DNA from: Anastrepha obliqua
Taxonomy: Eukaryota > Arthropoda > Insecta > Diptera > Tephritidae
Assembly: GCF_027943255.1 (NCBI RefSeq)
Contig: NC_072892.1
Span: forward strand, 15,771,792 to 15,835,791
Direction: 5' to 3'
Length of the DNA stretch: 64,000 nucleotides
Of the stretch, positions 41,506 to 53,150 are shown piece by piece (position 1 is the first letter of the stretch; each line of letters starts with the position of its first letter). A program made the translations under genes and the position numbers. The notes beneath the pieces are model-generated. The model did no database searches. It was not told the DNA's origin and saw nothing but the letters and a program-made list of their open reading frames with translations.

Positions 41506-43794
41506 GTTGTAATATTTTAAATTTTTTCTGACTTGTTGTTTTCAGAAATATAAATCAACTTCACACTTCAAAATAACGCTTTACAATGAATATAATATAA
41601 ACTCGCAAAACTGCCGCTTATATAGCTGCAACCCTTAAGTTTCTGGAAGCATTTCTTACCTTCCAGGTAGTTGGATTATATCAAATGTTATTTTTCAGCA
41701 AATTCTAGCAAGGGTACAATATAATGTCTTCTTCTAAATAATTAAGAGTGCGCGAAAAAGATTGTATTCTAAAAATTTTAACAACAATAGAAATTATTGA
41801 CTTCTTAGAAATAACTTAGAATGCGCGCAATTCTTAGAAGCAGGCTACAAATATATGTTTATAACTACTTAGAATGTTCGTAAGACAGTCAGCTACAACA
41901 TTGCATTAAAAAAAATAACTTGTTTCCCAGAAAAAATTAGAAAAAAACGGGTAAAACAGGCTACTGGCCACACCTGTACCCGGGTATAAGAAGTCGTAGT
42001 AAAAGTTGGGTATAAGTCCTAGGGTAAACGGGTTGCTCGATTGTATATCTTTCCATGTCAATGTTAAATGAAATGCAGAAAAAACTTGACATTTAGGTGT
42101 GGTTCACATTCAACATCGGCCCATGAAATTTAACCACCCTTTAGATGCTTTAGAAGGCTTTGGAGTTGAACCCCACCTTGTTGCCCTGATAGAAGATATA
42201 CTCGTCAGAAGAAAGATAACGGTTAAGTTAGGCAGGACTACTCTAAGCACACAGATCTGCAGAGGCATACCTAAAGGTGGTGTCCTCTCCTCTCTCCTCT
42301 GGATTTTGGCGGTAAACTCTCTTTACTGACCTTGGAGAGAGATGGAAATATAAATTGACGAAAGAGCATTATATATTTGCAAAAAAGCAGTCGATATTAA
42401 ATGGGAGTTAACACCTCGCGTTATACCTTGGCTCTATACTTCTGTAGTTAGGCCAATCTTAATATATGAAATACTTGTATGGCAGCCATCTGCTCAAAAA
42501 ACGAGTTACGCTAAAATCATTAGTAAGGTCCAAAGAACAGCTTTTTTATGCATCTCTGGTGCTTTAAGGACTACCCCAAACAAAGCGCTGGAGGTACTAA
42601 TCAATTTACCTGCACTAAACCTAGTTGGGAAACACGTGGCTGCCGCCTCGGCGCTCAGACTAAAAAATATGGCGCTATGGAAAGACAGGTGGTTTGGCCA
42701 TGCCTGTATTTTGCACACTCTGAACAGTCATAAACAAGAAATAGACTACCTTATTCCTAGGCTCACCTTCGACAAGCTCTTCAAGACGAGTATACCGTCA
42801 AGAAAGGCGTGGCAGAAACCAAGGCCATGGAGAAGAGGAGAATTAGTCTTTTATACAGATGGTTCCAGATGCCGATAAGGTTGGCTGTGGAGTATTTTCA
42901 AAGGAATTAGGACTGGAACTATCCGTTCGACTACCAGACTCCTGCAGCGTCTATCAGGCAGAGATTCCAACTATAAAAGAAGTGGCTACATGTCTAAATA
43001 CGCCAGGCCGGAACAAAAACGACTACAAATATATTCTCAAATAGCCAGGCGGCCATTAAATTAATGAATGCGGCTATGCTAAGATCAAAGGTTACGCAGG
43101 AATGCTTGGCAGCCTTAAATGATATTAATGTCGTATTCAAGGCCGGCCTTATTTGGGTTCCACTGAGATATTGAGGGAAACTCTAAAGCCGATGGGCTAG
43201 CCAGGAAAGGTAATACTCTTCAACTACGCAGTGACAAAACTATCGTTGGGATACCTATGACCACTAGTAAACTAATAATAAAAAACAATATTATCCAAGA
43301 AGTCAATAGGTCATCGAGAGATGAAGATACTATACATGAGTAACAGCTAGGCTACTATGACCGCAAATAAACAAGAAAAGAACAAAGGAATTGCTTAGCC
43401 TCTCAAGAGATGATATCTCGAAGGTCGTGGCTTGTTTAACTGGTCATTTGCTATTTGGTAGGCCTTCCTTGAGATTAGAAATGTTTCCCATGAATATTGT
43501 GGAAGTTGTAGAGATGAGGAAGAGGAAAAAACGGTTGAGCACTTCCTTTGCAATTGTCCAGCCTTAGCTAAAAGCAGCGCATGTTGTCTAGGCAAACACT
43601 TTTTCAATTCTCTCACAGAACTGTCAGGTGTGGAGATTAGGCCAATCCTGCGCTTCATAAGAGCCTTAAAATGGTTTCATGAAGATAAATAATCAAGTTT
43701 CCCATGTCGCACAGTGGTATAACAACGGACGTGTAAGGTCTAAGTGAGTTGGTCGAAGGGCCGACTACCGCCATAACCTAACCTAACCTACTTC

Positions 43795-44300
43795 GAGCGT
43801 TCGCAGATCTTTTTCTATGCAGTCCATTAGTCGCCTACGCGGGCGACCTTTTTATTCGTTATCATAGGTTTGTGCTGCATTATTAGTTTTTGCGCTCGCA
43901 TGCCTTCTAGTGTTAGAATATGTTCAATCCACCTCAGCCTTCGTGCTTTGATGGGTTTGACAATGTCCTCGCCATTCCTGAAGATCTTTCTCTAAAAGAC
44001 TCTGAGAAATTATTCTTCATGTAACAATGGGTCTCACTTTTGTGTTATGTGCGTATACTCAGTTTGCAAGTCCCAGATAGTATCCTCGATTCAAAGAGGT
44101 GCATATGGCGAAATTATGCTTTATTTGCTGCAATGCCTGAATGCATTTTCTAGTGCGACTGTCGTCTGTATTTAGGACGCCCAAATACTTTAATTTATCA
44201 GCCCCTTCAAAACTGGATTGCTTTAATAATATGTTTTGCGATCTTCATATCTGATGGTTCCAGACAATACCGTTTATTTACTTAGTGTTTTTTGGTGCAC
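43795..44300 (-). pseudogene. RTE-like C-terminal fragment (lineage of 27060-28205)
   Basis: Minus-strand pieces NGEDIVKPIKARRLRWIEHI and a decayed LHLFESRILSGTCKLSI lie in the right order for the post-RT region. Heavily damaged, with frameshifts throughout. Confidence 0.6.
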
Positions 44301-44304
44301 CACT

Positions 44305-45044
44305 CTCCACCAAACTAATATACGAAGAAAAAAAATGTGCCGTCCCGTCAAGAAATTCTAGGCAACATTCTCCGTAACCAACTGATTTGGCATCCTGAAA
44401 TTTGGTACGTAAAACTACATTTGGTGAAGAAGGGAAAACGCCTTGAATCGATTAGAGCCATTCATTCACAAGTAGGACAAATATCAACAAAATGGTGCGC
44501 ACGAGCTAGTTGGATTCTGGGCGAATCACTTAAGCCAAACAACAAATGTAGGTAAATCGTTTGTTAGTTTCTAAATGTGTGTAATACTTTCTATAGAAGC
44601 AGATAGCAAATATGAGGAGAGTTTAAAAAGTCAAGCAAGGTCAAAGAAAATGCACTACTGGCCTGCACCAAGCTTATGTTTACTTAGTAGCATCTCTTGC
44701 AAGAACCCTCCCCAAATTTCAGCTACATCGGTCCATTGTTTTTTTTTGCTTGTGTGCTTGCAATTCGTTTGAATCAAGGAAGTCGAGTGATTTTCAAAAA
44801 AGGAACGACAACTCACCAACTCACGCCTCAGCAGTTGTGGTCGCAAAATTAATGGAAATATGTAGGGTTCCAACTCGTTTCACATGCCACAAATCTTGTT
44901 ATCAACAAACTATAACAGCATTGGACAAAGTGTGTAAGCCTACAAGAAAACTCTCTCGAAAAATAAAACAAGTTTTCCCCAAACAACTGAGTAGTTTTTA
45001 TTTTGCTCAGACTTTAAAAACGAGGGTAGTTTTAGATTAATGAA
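44305..45044. other. No gene recognised
   Basis: The open frames at 44337-44555 and 44750-45040 show no motif and are probably chance. Confidence 0.5.
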
Positions 45045-46190
45045 AAAACGGAATATTTTATTTGATTTTTGTTTTTCTTTTAAATTTAGCTTTTGATTCT
45101 TTTTTTTCTTTTGACTTTAGCTCTTGACTTTTTCTATTCTATTAACTTTAACTTTTGCTTACTTTTTTAATCTTTTATTTTTAAATTTTTTAAAGATTTT
45201 GTTTTTTTTTATTTTTTAACTTTAACTTTTAACTCTTTTTTCTTCGAACTTTAATATTTAATTTTTTCTTCTTCAACTTTAACTTCAACTTTTTTTCTTC
45301 TTTTCACTTTAACTTTTTATTTTTTCTTTTCTTTTTACTTTAACTCTTATTTTTCTTTTTTAACTTTACTTTTGACTTTTTTCTCATCTTTTAATGTTAG
45401 CTTTGGTTCTTTTTTTAACTTTTGCCTGGTCTTTCTTCTTTTAGCTTTAACTTTTGTTTATTTTCTTTTAACTGTAACTTTTAAATTTTTTGTTCTAACT
45501 TCAACATTTAATTTTTTTCTTCTTTTAACTTTAACTTTTGATTTTTCTTTTGTTTCTTTTTACTTTAACTTTCGTTTTTTTTTTAACTTTAGGTTTTGAT
45601 TTTTTATTAACTTTAACATAAGATATTTTTTTTTCTTCTTTCAAATTTACTTTTGACTTTTTTTCACCTTTTGTTTTTTTTTTAACTTTAACTTAAAAGT
45701 TTTTTTACTTTTTTTTCATCTATTACCTTTAGCTTTTTTTTTTGAACTTTAACTTTTGATGTTTTTTTTAACTTTAGCTTTAAATTTTTTTCTTACTTCT
45801 TTTAACTTTTTTTCATCTTTTAATACAAATTTTTTTTTTAACTTAATTTTTGATTTTTTTCTTCTTTTACCTTAAGTGCCGTTTTTTTCTTAACTTTAAC
45901 TTTATCTTTTTATTTTTATTTTTTTCTTTAACTTCAGATGTTTTGTTTACTTCTTTTACCTTTACTTCTCTCTTTTTTCCATCTTTCAACTTAAACTTTT
46001 TTTTTAACTTGGTTTTGTTCTTTTTACTTTAACTTTAGCTTTTTTTTAACCTTAAGTTTAGATTTTTTCCCCCCTTTTTTTAACCTTACTTTTGACTATT
46101 TTCTTCTTTTAACATTAACTTTTGATTTTTTCTTTTATTTTAACATCAACTTTTGATTTTTTTTTCTTCTTTTTTCTTTCGATTCTTTGT
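45045..46190. repeat. T-rich satellite-like block, TTTAACTTTAACTTTTGA type
   Basis: About 1.15 kb in which the plus strand is almost devoid of G and consists of degenerate repeats of (A)ACTTTAACTTTTGATTTTTT and TTCTTCTTTT. The open frames in it (Phe/Leu-rich) are by-products of the composition. Confidence 0.9.
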
Positions 46191-46194
46191 TTTT

Positions 46195-47420
46195 GAAAGT
46201 TCTGTAAGTGCAATAATTGAAAACACGTTTTCATCCAAACACTCTTTCGCTTGTTTCACAACTTTATTCAAATCTAAATACAACTGTAGGTATGTTAGTG
46301 TGTAAGCACAGGTTCTAAGCATGCAAAATGTCATTTGCAAAGCTTAAATGCAGTACAAACAAAAAAATTATTCCAAATACTACTAAAAACAAGGGAAATA
46401 GCTTACAATAGAATCCACACCCACCCTCGAGTTGGCCCCCGAACTTCTTAAGCCAAAAGTCAATTGCTGCTCGGTTTTACTACGAACAGGCGGAGTTGTA
46501 GTGTAAGTTTTGCGATCTACTAAGTCTTTCACATTTTTGTTTCTTTGCGAGCTTCCGAAGTGGATCTCAGAATATTATAATAAATACTACCAAAAACTTT
46601 CAGCTTGCAACGTGTGATTTCCCCACTCAATCCTTCTTTCCGCCCGCTCACCCAGTAAAGTTTCCCTTGTAAAAGTACGCAACGCGCTCCTCCTTGCTCA
46701 CACCTATTCGCTCTTTTTCGCCATGCACTTCGTCGCAAAATATGAGCAGCTCACACACGTGCGTCTACTTATCTACTGATTATGCGTGCGGGCGCCTGCC
46801 CCCCACACACCTCTGCCACCACCCAACTCCTATTTGTCTGCTCAGACAGGTTTGTTGGCCCTTAGTGCGTGCTTTTGTTTACTGGCGATGATATTCAGAA
46901 AAGCTGAAATCTTTTCGTACGTGGAGGTGTTGCATACCTCCGCAGCTTTCCTAGATTACGGGATGTTGCTCGTTTTTGGGTCGTCTGTTTTTAATTTTAT
47001 TGTGGCCTTTGCATCCTGTGTGTACACAGCTACTCCAGGCGTGTGGGTGGGGGGATGTGTGAGTGAGAAAATTTAGATTTATGGAGCATTATTTGCAGAA
47101 GATGTGTGAAGATACACGGAATTATGGCAAGTCGTGGTCTGAGTGTCTATCCCATCAGCAAAGAGGATCTCAATACCGCATTTCGTTTAATTAATAATGA
47201 AAAAGTTGGGTAATGAAATGTGCTGTAATTTAAGTGAAGGAAGCGAGCTCTTCATGCCCAACATTTTGTTTTGCCTCACTGAGGCAATTTAAAAACATAA
47301 ATAGAAGCTACTTAGTTTTCTCACCTTTAAATAACCAGTCCCGTAATGAACTGATGAACAAATCATTCTTATAATTAAAATGTAGTTAAAAAATAAATTT
47401 GAGCCAAAATTTGGAATATT
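46195..47420. other. No gene recognised
   Basis: AT-rich to mixed sequence with no coding signal that I can support. Confidence 0.55.
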
Positions 47421-47424
47421 TTCA

Positions 47425-48065
47425 TACATTTTTTTTTACAATAAAAAAATAAAGAACGATATTTATATTTTTTAGGTTTTCTAGGTTTCTAATCAATCGA
47501 ATGGTAGAGTCGTATGATAGATTCGGGTTTGAGAAATTGAAGGAAATTTTTTGAACGCTCTCTGCTCGATTTATATGGACCGCAGGGACCAAATAAAATG
47601 AGCGCAATTTATTTGGACGAACAAATGTACAGTATAATATTTCAAGAGTATATGGGTCAGTGAATTGCAGGGAGTGACATCTTACAAAAGCGAGAATAGG
47701 AAGTGAATCGGAAATGGAATAACTTAAGTGCAAATGGAAATGGAAATGGAAATGAAAAAAATAAAATGCAAAGCAAACCTCTAAATCTTTAATCACATTG
47801 GAGGAAGCAAGATATGTATAAGTAATATGATAGGAGGTAATAAAGGGGTATTCGCAGTTTAGAAAATGTGATTCAGTACCAGTTTTCAATATGAAGAAAT
47901 AGACGGTTCTTAAGGCACCAGGAAAATATATTATTCAGCTCAGACTGCAGGATGGCAGAGTTACTAGAATTTCGAATTTCAGCAAGAGTAAATTTAGCAA
48001 AGGAAAAACATCTGTACGGGTAAATAAACAAAACATATAACAAAAATCCTAAAAGACCAAAACTC
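47425..48065 (-). pseudogene. Non-LTR RT palm/thumb fragment (Jockey/CR1-like)
   Basis: Minus-strand order: FAKFTLAEIRNSSNSAILQS, ELNNIFSWCLKNRLFLHIEN, WY, VIKDLEVCF, then ILAFVRCHSLQFTDPYTLEI, LYCTFVRPNKL, and AVHINRAESVQKISFNF. This is the region from just after the RT active site to the end of the thumb (DLNxIxxWCxxNxLxLN...LYxxxVRPxLEY...RIESVQ). YADD itself is not preserved. Two frames are needed. Confidence 0.8.
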
Positions 48066-48436
48066 AAAAACTCAAAAGCCTTTGAAAAGCTTTTACTTAA
48101 CCGTATAGAGTACAGTATGGCAAGCCAGAAACTGATGCTCCATCACCAGTTTGGATTTAGACAAAATCACTCAACTACCCAACTAGTACACAGACTCGTG
48201 CATAAAATTAATGATGACTTGAACAAAAACCAAGTTTGCATATCAGTTTATCAAGGGCTTTCGATAAGTTATGGTAACCTGGTTTGCTGCACCAAAATGA
48301 CGACTATCTCCTGCTAAAAACTTACAGTCACGACAACCAAGTCCATGTCAAAAATAATAACGCCTACTCCGACAACAGCCAGTAGCCGCAGGTATTTCCC
48401 AAGGCAGTATATCAGAATACAGCCGATCATATAATA

Positions 48437-49753
48437 CGGGTAATTTTTTAGCTACTATCTTTTTAAACAGTTGGTTTAAACAGCTGACGCACGTTTCGTG
48501 TTTTGTTTCACTGTCAAACATCTTCAGTTTGGTCTATAATTTAACCATGAATCGTCTTACAAACGAACAACACTTGCAAATCATAGAATTTTATTATAAA
48601 AATGCGTGTTCTGTTAAGAAAGTTTATCGCGCGCTTCTTCCATTTTATGGTCAATTTAATCGAACCACTGAAGTGGCTATTCGAGCTATTGTGACTAAAT
48701 TTAGAACCAAATTTACATTATTGGACATCAAACCACCAACACCACTCCCACTTACGTAGAGTGCGAACTGAAGAAAATATCGCAGCTGTATCGGCCAGTG
48801 TTAATGATGACCATCAACTATCGATTCGTCGCCGTTCGCAGCAATTGAGCCTCTGTTACTCAACAACGTGAAAAATTTTGCGAAAGGATTTAAGTGTGAA
48901 GCCTTTCAAAATACAGCTGGTGCAAGAATTGAAGCCGAACGACCTACCGCAACGCAGAATTTTTGGTGATTGGGCTCTTGGAAAGTTGGCCGAAGATCCA
49001 CTTTTTTATCGAAAAATTGTGTTCGGCGACGAAGCTCATTTTTGGATCAATGGGTACGTAAATATGCAGAATTGTCGATTTTGGAGTGAAGATCAGCCAG
49101 AAGAATTGCAAGAGCTACCAATGTATCCAGAAAAGGTCACAGTTTGGTGCTGTTAATGGGCTGGAGGTATCATTGAACCGAACTTCTTCAAAGATGCTGG
49201 GAATCGTAACGTAACTGTGAATGGTGAGCGCTACCGTGAAATGATATCCAATTTTTTTTTGCTCAAAATGCAAAAGCTTGACTTGCATGACATGTGGCTT
49301 CAGCAAGACGGTGCCACATGCCACATGCCACACAGCACGCGTAACAATGGACTTGTTGAGAGGCGAGTTCGTTGAACAATTCATTTTACGTTCGGGACCT
49401 GTCAATTGGCCACCCAGATCGTGCGATATAATGCCTTTAGATTATTTTTTGTGGGGCCATGTTCAAGCTCATGTCTATTCAGACAAGCCTGTTTCAATTA
49501 ACGCATTGGAAGACAACATTAAGGCATTTATATGTGAGATACCGGCCGAAACATTGGAAAGAGTATGACAAAATTGAACTAAGGGAATGGACCATTTAAA
49601 GCGCAGGTGCGGTCAACATTTGCATGAAATAATCTTCAAACATTAAATTATATGGACTGTACTATCGATTTAAATAAAAATTTCATGCATATTTCTGAAT
49701 TTTGCGTGTGTTTTTTTGAAAAACTTGCCAATAGCTCTTAAAATAGCACCCTT
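48437..49753 (+). mobile_element. Rosa-type mariner, full length, decayed
   Basis: Left end CGGGTAATTTTTTAGCTACT after TA (48435-48436); right end TTAAAATAGCACCCTT at 49753 before TA. The ends match only roughly. It is related in coding sequence to the element at 59635-60937. TACAGCCGAT occurs on both sides (about 48415 and 49770). Confidence 0.85.
48547..49646 (+). pseudogene. Rosa-type (DD41D) mariner transposase, broken
   Basis: ATG start MNRLTNEQHLQIIEFYYKNA; HTH region; IAAVSASVNDDHQLSIRRRS; ILRKDLSVKPFKIQLVQELK; first aspartate VFGDEAHFW; WAGGIIEPNFFKDAGNRNVT; QQDGATCH; PPRSCDIMPLDYFLWG; end HLHEIIFKH* at 49646. Frameshifts lie near 48735, 48870 and 49330, and stops near 49155 and 49567. 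Unlike the copy at 59744, this one keeps its ATG. Confidence 0.92.
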
Positions 49754-50044
49754 TATATAGGCTTTTATATACAGCCGATTTATCGATTACTCAAGTCAAA
49801 AAATAGCACGATTGCAACATTTGGTGACCACACGATTCTAAAGGTATCCCATGAAGATACAAAAACAGCCAAACAAAAACGACAAAACGAGGTAAATATT
49901 ACTTTTAATTGGTTTCAAAAATGGAACAATACAAGTAAGCTACACAAAAGACACCTTGGAACCGATTAGGTCTGGCGATTCTGATGCTCAAAGCCAAATA
50001 TCTCCGTATAACAATCAAGCATTATTTTTATGGGCACTGGTGTC

Positions 50045-50595
50045 TGGCCAGTCCCCTGTGCATTTGTATGGGAATATGTGGTAAATGCGCCACTTTTATA
50101 ATTCATTTTTAAGTATCCCAGGCATTTTAATTTTTACTTTCTACCTTTTGCATTGGTTTTGGTATGCATTGAGCTACCTACAAAAGTGAAAATAATCGCC
50201 GAAAATATTTGATCTTGTGAAAAGAAACGATTTTTTTGTTTTGTTCTTCATTTTGACTTATTTCCAAGAAGGTTGAAGAAAAAAAGTTGATTACAATGAA
50301 ATTTATGGTAAATAATGAAATGACATGGATTCGGTGGAAGGCAAGTAAAAGATGTATAAGATATTTTTCAGAGCTGTTGATATACTGTATTCCTGCATAC
50401 AATAAAATTGAAACGAGTTCCTCTAAGAAGCTTTTCGCCTCCTACGTAGACGACAATCTCTCCTCGTTGTGAGTGTATCCATTCCAGATGATTGGTTGAC
50501 AACAATATTCGCACGAATAGTAATCTGCTTGCTGAAACATGATTCCATGCGAATATTACAGCGTCCGGCACTCGAAGTGTAACCAATTAAAAAAG
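50045..50595. other. No gene recognised
   Basis: AT-rich. The opposing short frames at 50178-50586 carry no known motif. Confidence 0.5.
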
Positions 50596-50599
50596 CCAT

Positions 50600-51390
50600 A
50601 CATTTAGTTTGGAAAATTACTTTTATTCAATTCCAAGTAAAAAATGTGTCACAATAATACAAAATTAAGAATTAATTTACTTTTGCTCGATATGACCACC
50701 TTTTGCCTTGACTATGGCCTTGAGATGGTCCGGCAACGAATCGCCAGCTGCCCGAATGTGACTTTCAGGTATTTTGGTCCATTCGCTGGCAATGGCTTTT
50801 TACACTGAAGAATCTTTCTGTTCGGACCTTACTTTCCAAAATGACCCAAAGAGAATAATTCATCCTATTCGCGTCTGGTGAATTTGTGCGCCATTGTGTG
50901 GACGTTATGAAGTTCGGAACATTGTTTTTTAGCCATTCTTAGTTCACTTGAGCTTTGTGCGACGGTGCCAAGTTCTGTTGAAACGTCCATGGTCTGCCAC
51001 TTAGCTGATTGTCTGCCCATAAAGCAACCTCAGGACTATTCATACTTTCCCGATAATATTTCGCATTTACCTTGACTCAAGGCTCGATCAAAACGATTGG
51101 AGAGCTCCCATCTGCGGTTACAATGGCCCAAATCATTACCTGTGGCGGGTGCTGCCTCCTGGTGGTCAATCGATGACTCAAATTCTCGTATGAACTGTCG
51201 GTCAAATAAACGCTAACGTTTAGGGAGTTTACAAATTGCTCAATTTGAAAACTTTTCCCGTCAGAAAACACAATGTTCGGAAATTGACCGATATCGGCCA
51301 AGTGAAAAAACCCCTTCGCTCCCTCGAATTTGACTTGTTGATGCTTTGGTGTAACAGAAATATGTTAAATTCACGTATAAAGTCAAAAAA
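50600..51390 (-). pseudogene. maT-type (DD37D-like) mariner transposase, C-terminal two thirds
   Basis: Minus strand: ADIGQFPNIVFSDGKSFQIE (first aspartate region, usual SDEK changed to SDGK), QFVNSLNVSVYL, HPPQVMIWAIVTADGSSPIV, VKVNAKYYRESM, WTFQQNLAPSHKAQVN (second acidic residue D changed to N), EWLKNNVPNFITSTQWRTNS, PDANRMNYSLWVILESKV (third position N). Several catalytic residues are mutated, so the copy is long dead. Confidence 0.82.
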
Positions 51391-51394
51391 GGTC

Positions 51395-51535
51395 CGGTCA
51401 GACCCGGGTGTCCCGCGGAGAGTTAACAAAAGCGCTGCTTGGTTTACATTCATTCTGCGACTGTGGTGGTTTAAAACCGGCACTCAACTGCTATTTAGGC
51501 GTTGAGTGGCTCGCTACCATCCTAACCTAACCCAA
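51395..51535 (+). pseudogene. LOA/I-like 3' end fragment with TAACC tail
   Basis: A GC-richer segment ends in CCTAACCTAACCCAACC at about 51520-51538, the same type of tail as at 43774-43790. Coding homology is weak. Confidence 0.4.
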
Positions 51536-51539
51536 CCAC

Positions 51540-53150
51540 CTTTTTTGCAGCTCTTATTCGTTTGACTTACTGCCACACAACTTCTTCGTATTATTTCCTT
51601 GAAATCTTCACTATTTCACATAACAAATCTATGACGCCACTCGTTTGTAAATATCACTGAAGATTCATAAATATTTCATTAATAATATGGATGATCTATT
51701 TGTTGAAATTTATTGCGTGACACTTGCATATATTACATACACTCCGATATTTGTACAAGCTGGCGTAAATGTGCGTGACTAACATACTACATGTCCCGGG
51801 TTCGATGACCACTGTGGACAAGCAACATCTAATTTTGGAAGGAGCGGCACTGGTTCTTTCATTTCTGACCTCTGACACAAACCATCTTTTCGATAGAGGA
51901 GGCCAACTACAGGCCAGCAAAGGATGTATGCGCCAGTTATGTGTCGAATATAGTATAACATATGTATATGTATGTGTGCACATGTAAGGTCTATATATAC
52001 ACGCAACAGTAATTCTAAGAATTTTCCATTCACACAAAAAAAAATCGTAAAAGCTATTAGGGCTCGGCAAAGTGGTTAATAGAAAAATTTATGAAAATGT
52101 ATTTATTATAAAAGATAAAATGAAATACAGGAAATGAAATGTGGAACGTAAGCACAGAATGGCACGTCCGCTTCAGATGTTTGTTAGTAATTTATTAACG
52201 AAATACACGATTTACCATCGTTAAACCAAACAAATGTTCATATGTACACACACACGCGCACCCATACCTCGTACAAGCACGCCTGGTTTATCATAAAAAA
52301 TATAAAACATGCAGAGACAACAAACAGTCCTTAAGCGACTAGGCGTGTTGTTCTGTTGTTTTTTGTTTTTGTTTACTTAAGACAGTTGTCCACGCACACG
52401 CAACTTATAAACTCCAATCGCTGGATGCTGTATTGCGTAGATACGCAGTTAAATATGCGCGTTAAAACAAATTGCGCTAGCATAAGAAAGAATTTATTAA
52501 CCCATATTAGCATTATGCACACATACCAGTACACTCTTAAATATCATACAAGCAAACTTTCTTGGAGCAGCCCAACTAAAAGTTATCATTTGCTGTAAGT
52601 AAACGCCGCCGAATGCCTAAGCTCCAGTTTCACTTTCGGACGCAGATATAAAACCACTATGTGCGTGTGTGTATTGGCATACTATGTATGTATTTATGTA
52701 TGCTTCTAAGTGTGTTTGATAAATCTAATTTATTGCATATAAACATTTTCATGTATTTGCTCGATTAGTTAAAAGGATGCGGCAATTTACTCGTATGCTG
52801 GTTTTTGATAGAGGGAGGAGCTAGCAGTCAGTGAAAGAATGGCGCGGAATGGATGTAAAAATGTAAAATGTTTGATTACTTCACTCAAATTTCAAGAGTT
52901 TTGTAAAAGATGTTCCATACCACATCTTTCGTACGATGTGCTGGACCAACTCAATGTACGCCATATTCAATAAGTTAGACAAAAGCGCTCGGAGTATCAA
53001 TATGCCCGACAAGTGTCTCTACGAGTGACTATTACCTGATTAAAATGTATTTTAGAAAATTAAAAATGATTTTAATTGAATTTTGAACAAATGGTCTTTC
53101 TTGTTGTTCAAGTTATGTTAAGTTAGGTTTGGCAGCCGCATTGCACATAG
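51540..53150. other. No gene recognised
   Basis: AT-rich. 51776-52070 is GC-richer with opposing open frames and a B-box-like GGTTCGATGACC at 51800, but without a tRNA fold or SINE structure that I can support. Confidence 0.45.

Larger units (their letters stand above)
38502..42024 (-). mobile_element. piggyBac-like element, copy 2, with a mariner nested inside
   Basis: Left terminus CCCTAGGACTTATACCCAAG at 38502 after TTAA; right terminus TTGGGTATAAGTCCTAGGG ending at 42024 before TAAA, a mutated TTAA. Both ends carry a second, internal copy of the terminal block (TATACCCGGGTACA...GTGTGGCCAGTAGC at about 39957 and its inverse at about 41962-41988). Without the mariner the element is about 2.2 kb. 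It belongs to a different subfamily from copy 1 but is homologous throughout. Confidence 0.93.
37742..42141 (-). mobile_element. Rosa-type mariner (AAGGGTGG family) interrupted by piggyBac copy 2
   Basis: Ends: GATGGGTGGCTAAGCTTCAA at 37742 and ACTTAA-type CCACCCTT ending at 42141, with TA at 37740-37741 and 42142-42143. The minus-strand transposase starts at about 42042 (MERYTIEQ), is interrupted at TTAA (38498-38501 / 42025-42028), and continues from 38497 to 37812. Confidence 0.93.
37680..43790 (+). mobile_element. LOA/I-like retrotransposon split by a nested rosa mariner
   Basis: The left part (37680-37741) reads MEKSLSDKECALVAFVD, the RT motif A region, and stops at a TA. The right part resumes after the TA at 42142-42143 with DALEGFGVEPHLVALIEDIL, the next residues of the same domain, followed by ICRGIPKGGVLSSLLW, YTSVVRPILIYEILVWQP, CISGALRTTPNKALEVL, RNase H (FYTDGSRC, SNSQAAIKLM, LIWVP) and a knuckle remnant. 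The 3' tail is (TAACC)n at 43774-43790. The region between motifs B and the thumb (YADD included) is deleted near 42345. Confidence 0.9.
48075..50040 (+). pseudogene. Jockey-like RT fragment split by a rosa mariner
   Basis: The left part (48075-48430) has FEKLLLNRIEYSM, HHQFGFRQNHSTTQLVHRLV, a damaged motif A and PQGS. The right part (49765-50040) resumes with YTADLSIT, NSTIATFGDHTILKVSHEDT (active site decayed from FADDT) and WFQKWNN. The order is that of RT motifs 3-C. The rosa element sits between. Confidence 0.82.

Noticed and set aside
45372..45599. Phe/Leu-rich open frames in the T-rich block (also 45850-46032)
   Set aside because: They follow directly from TTT/TTC/CTT composition and have no structure beyond the repeat.
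46786..47076. 96-codon frame with hydrophobic segments
   Set aside because: No homology I recognise, no conserved motif, and overlapping frames on the same strand. Probably chance.
51776..51990. Possible tRNA/SINE (B-box-like GGTTCGATGACC) and opposing open frames
   Set aside because: No A box at proper spacing, no cloverleaf, no poly(A) or target duplication; the frames have no motif.
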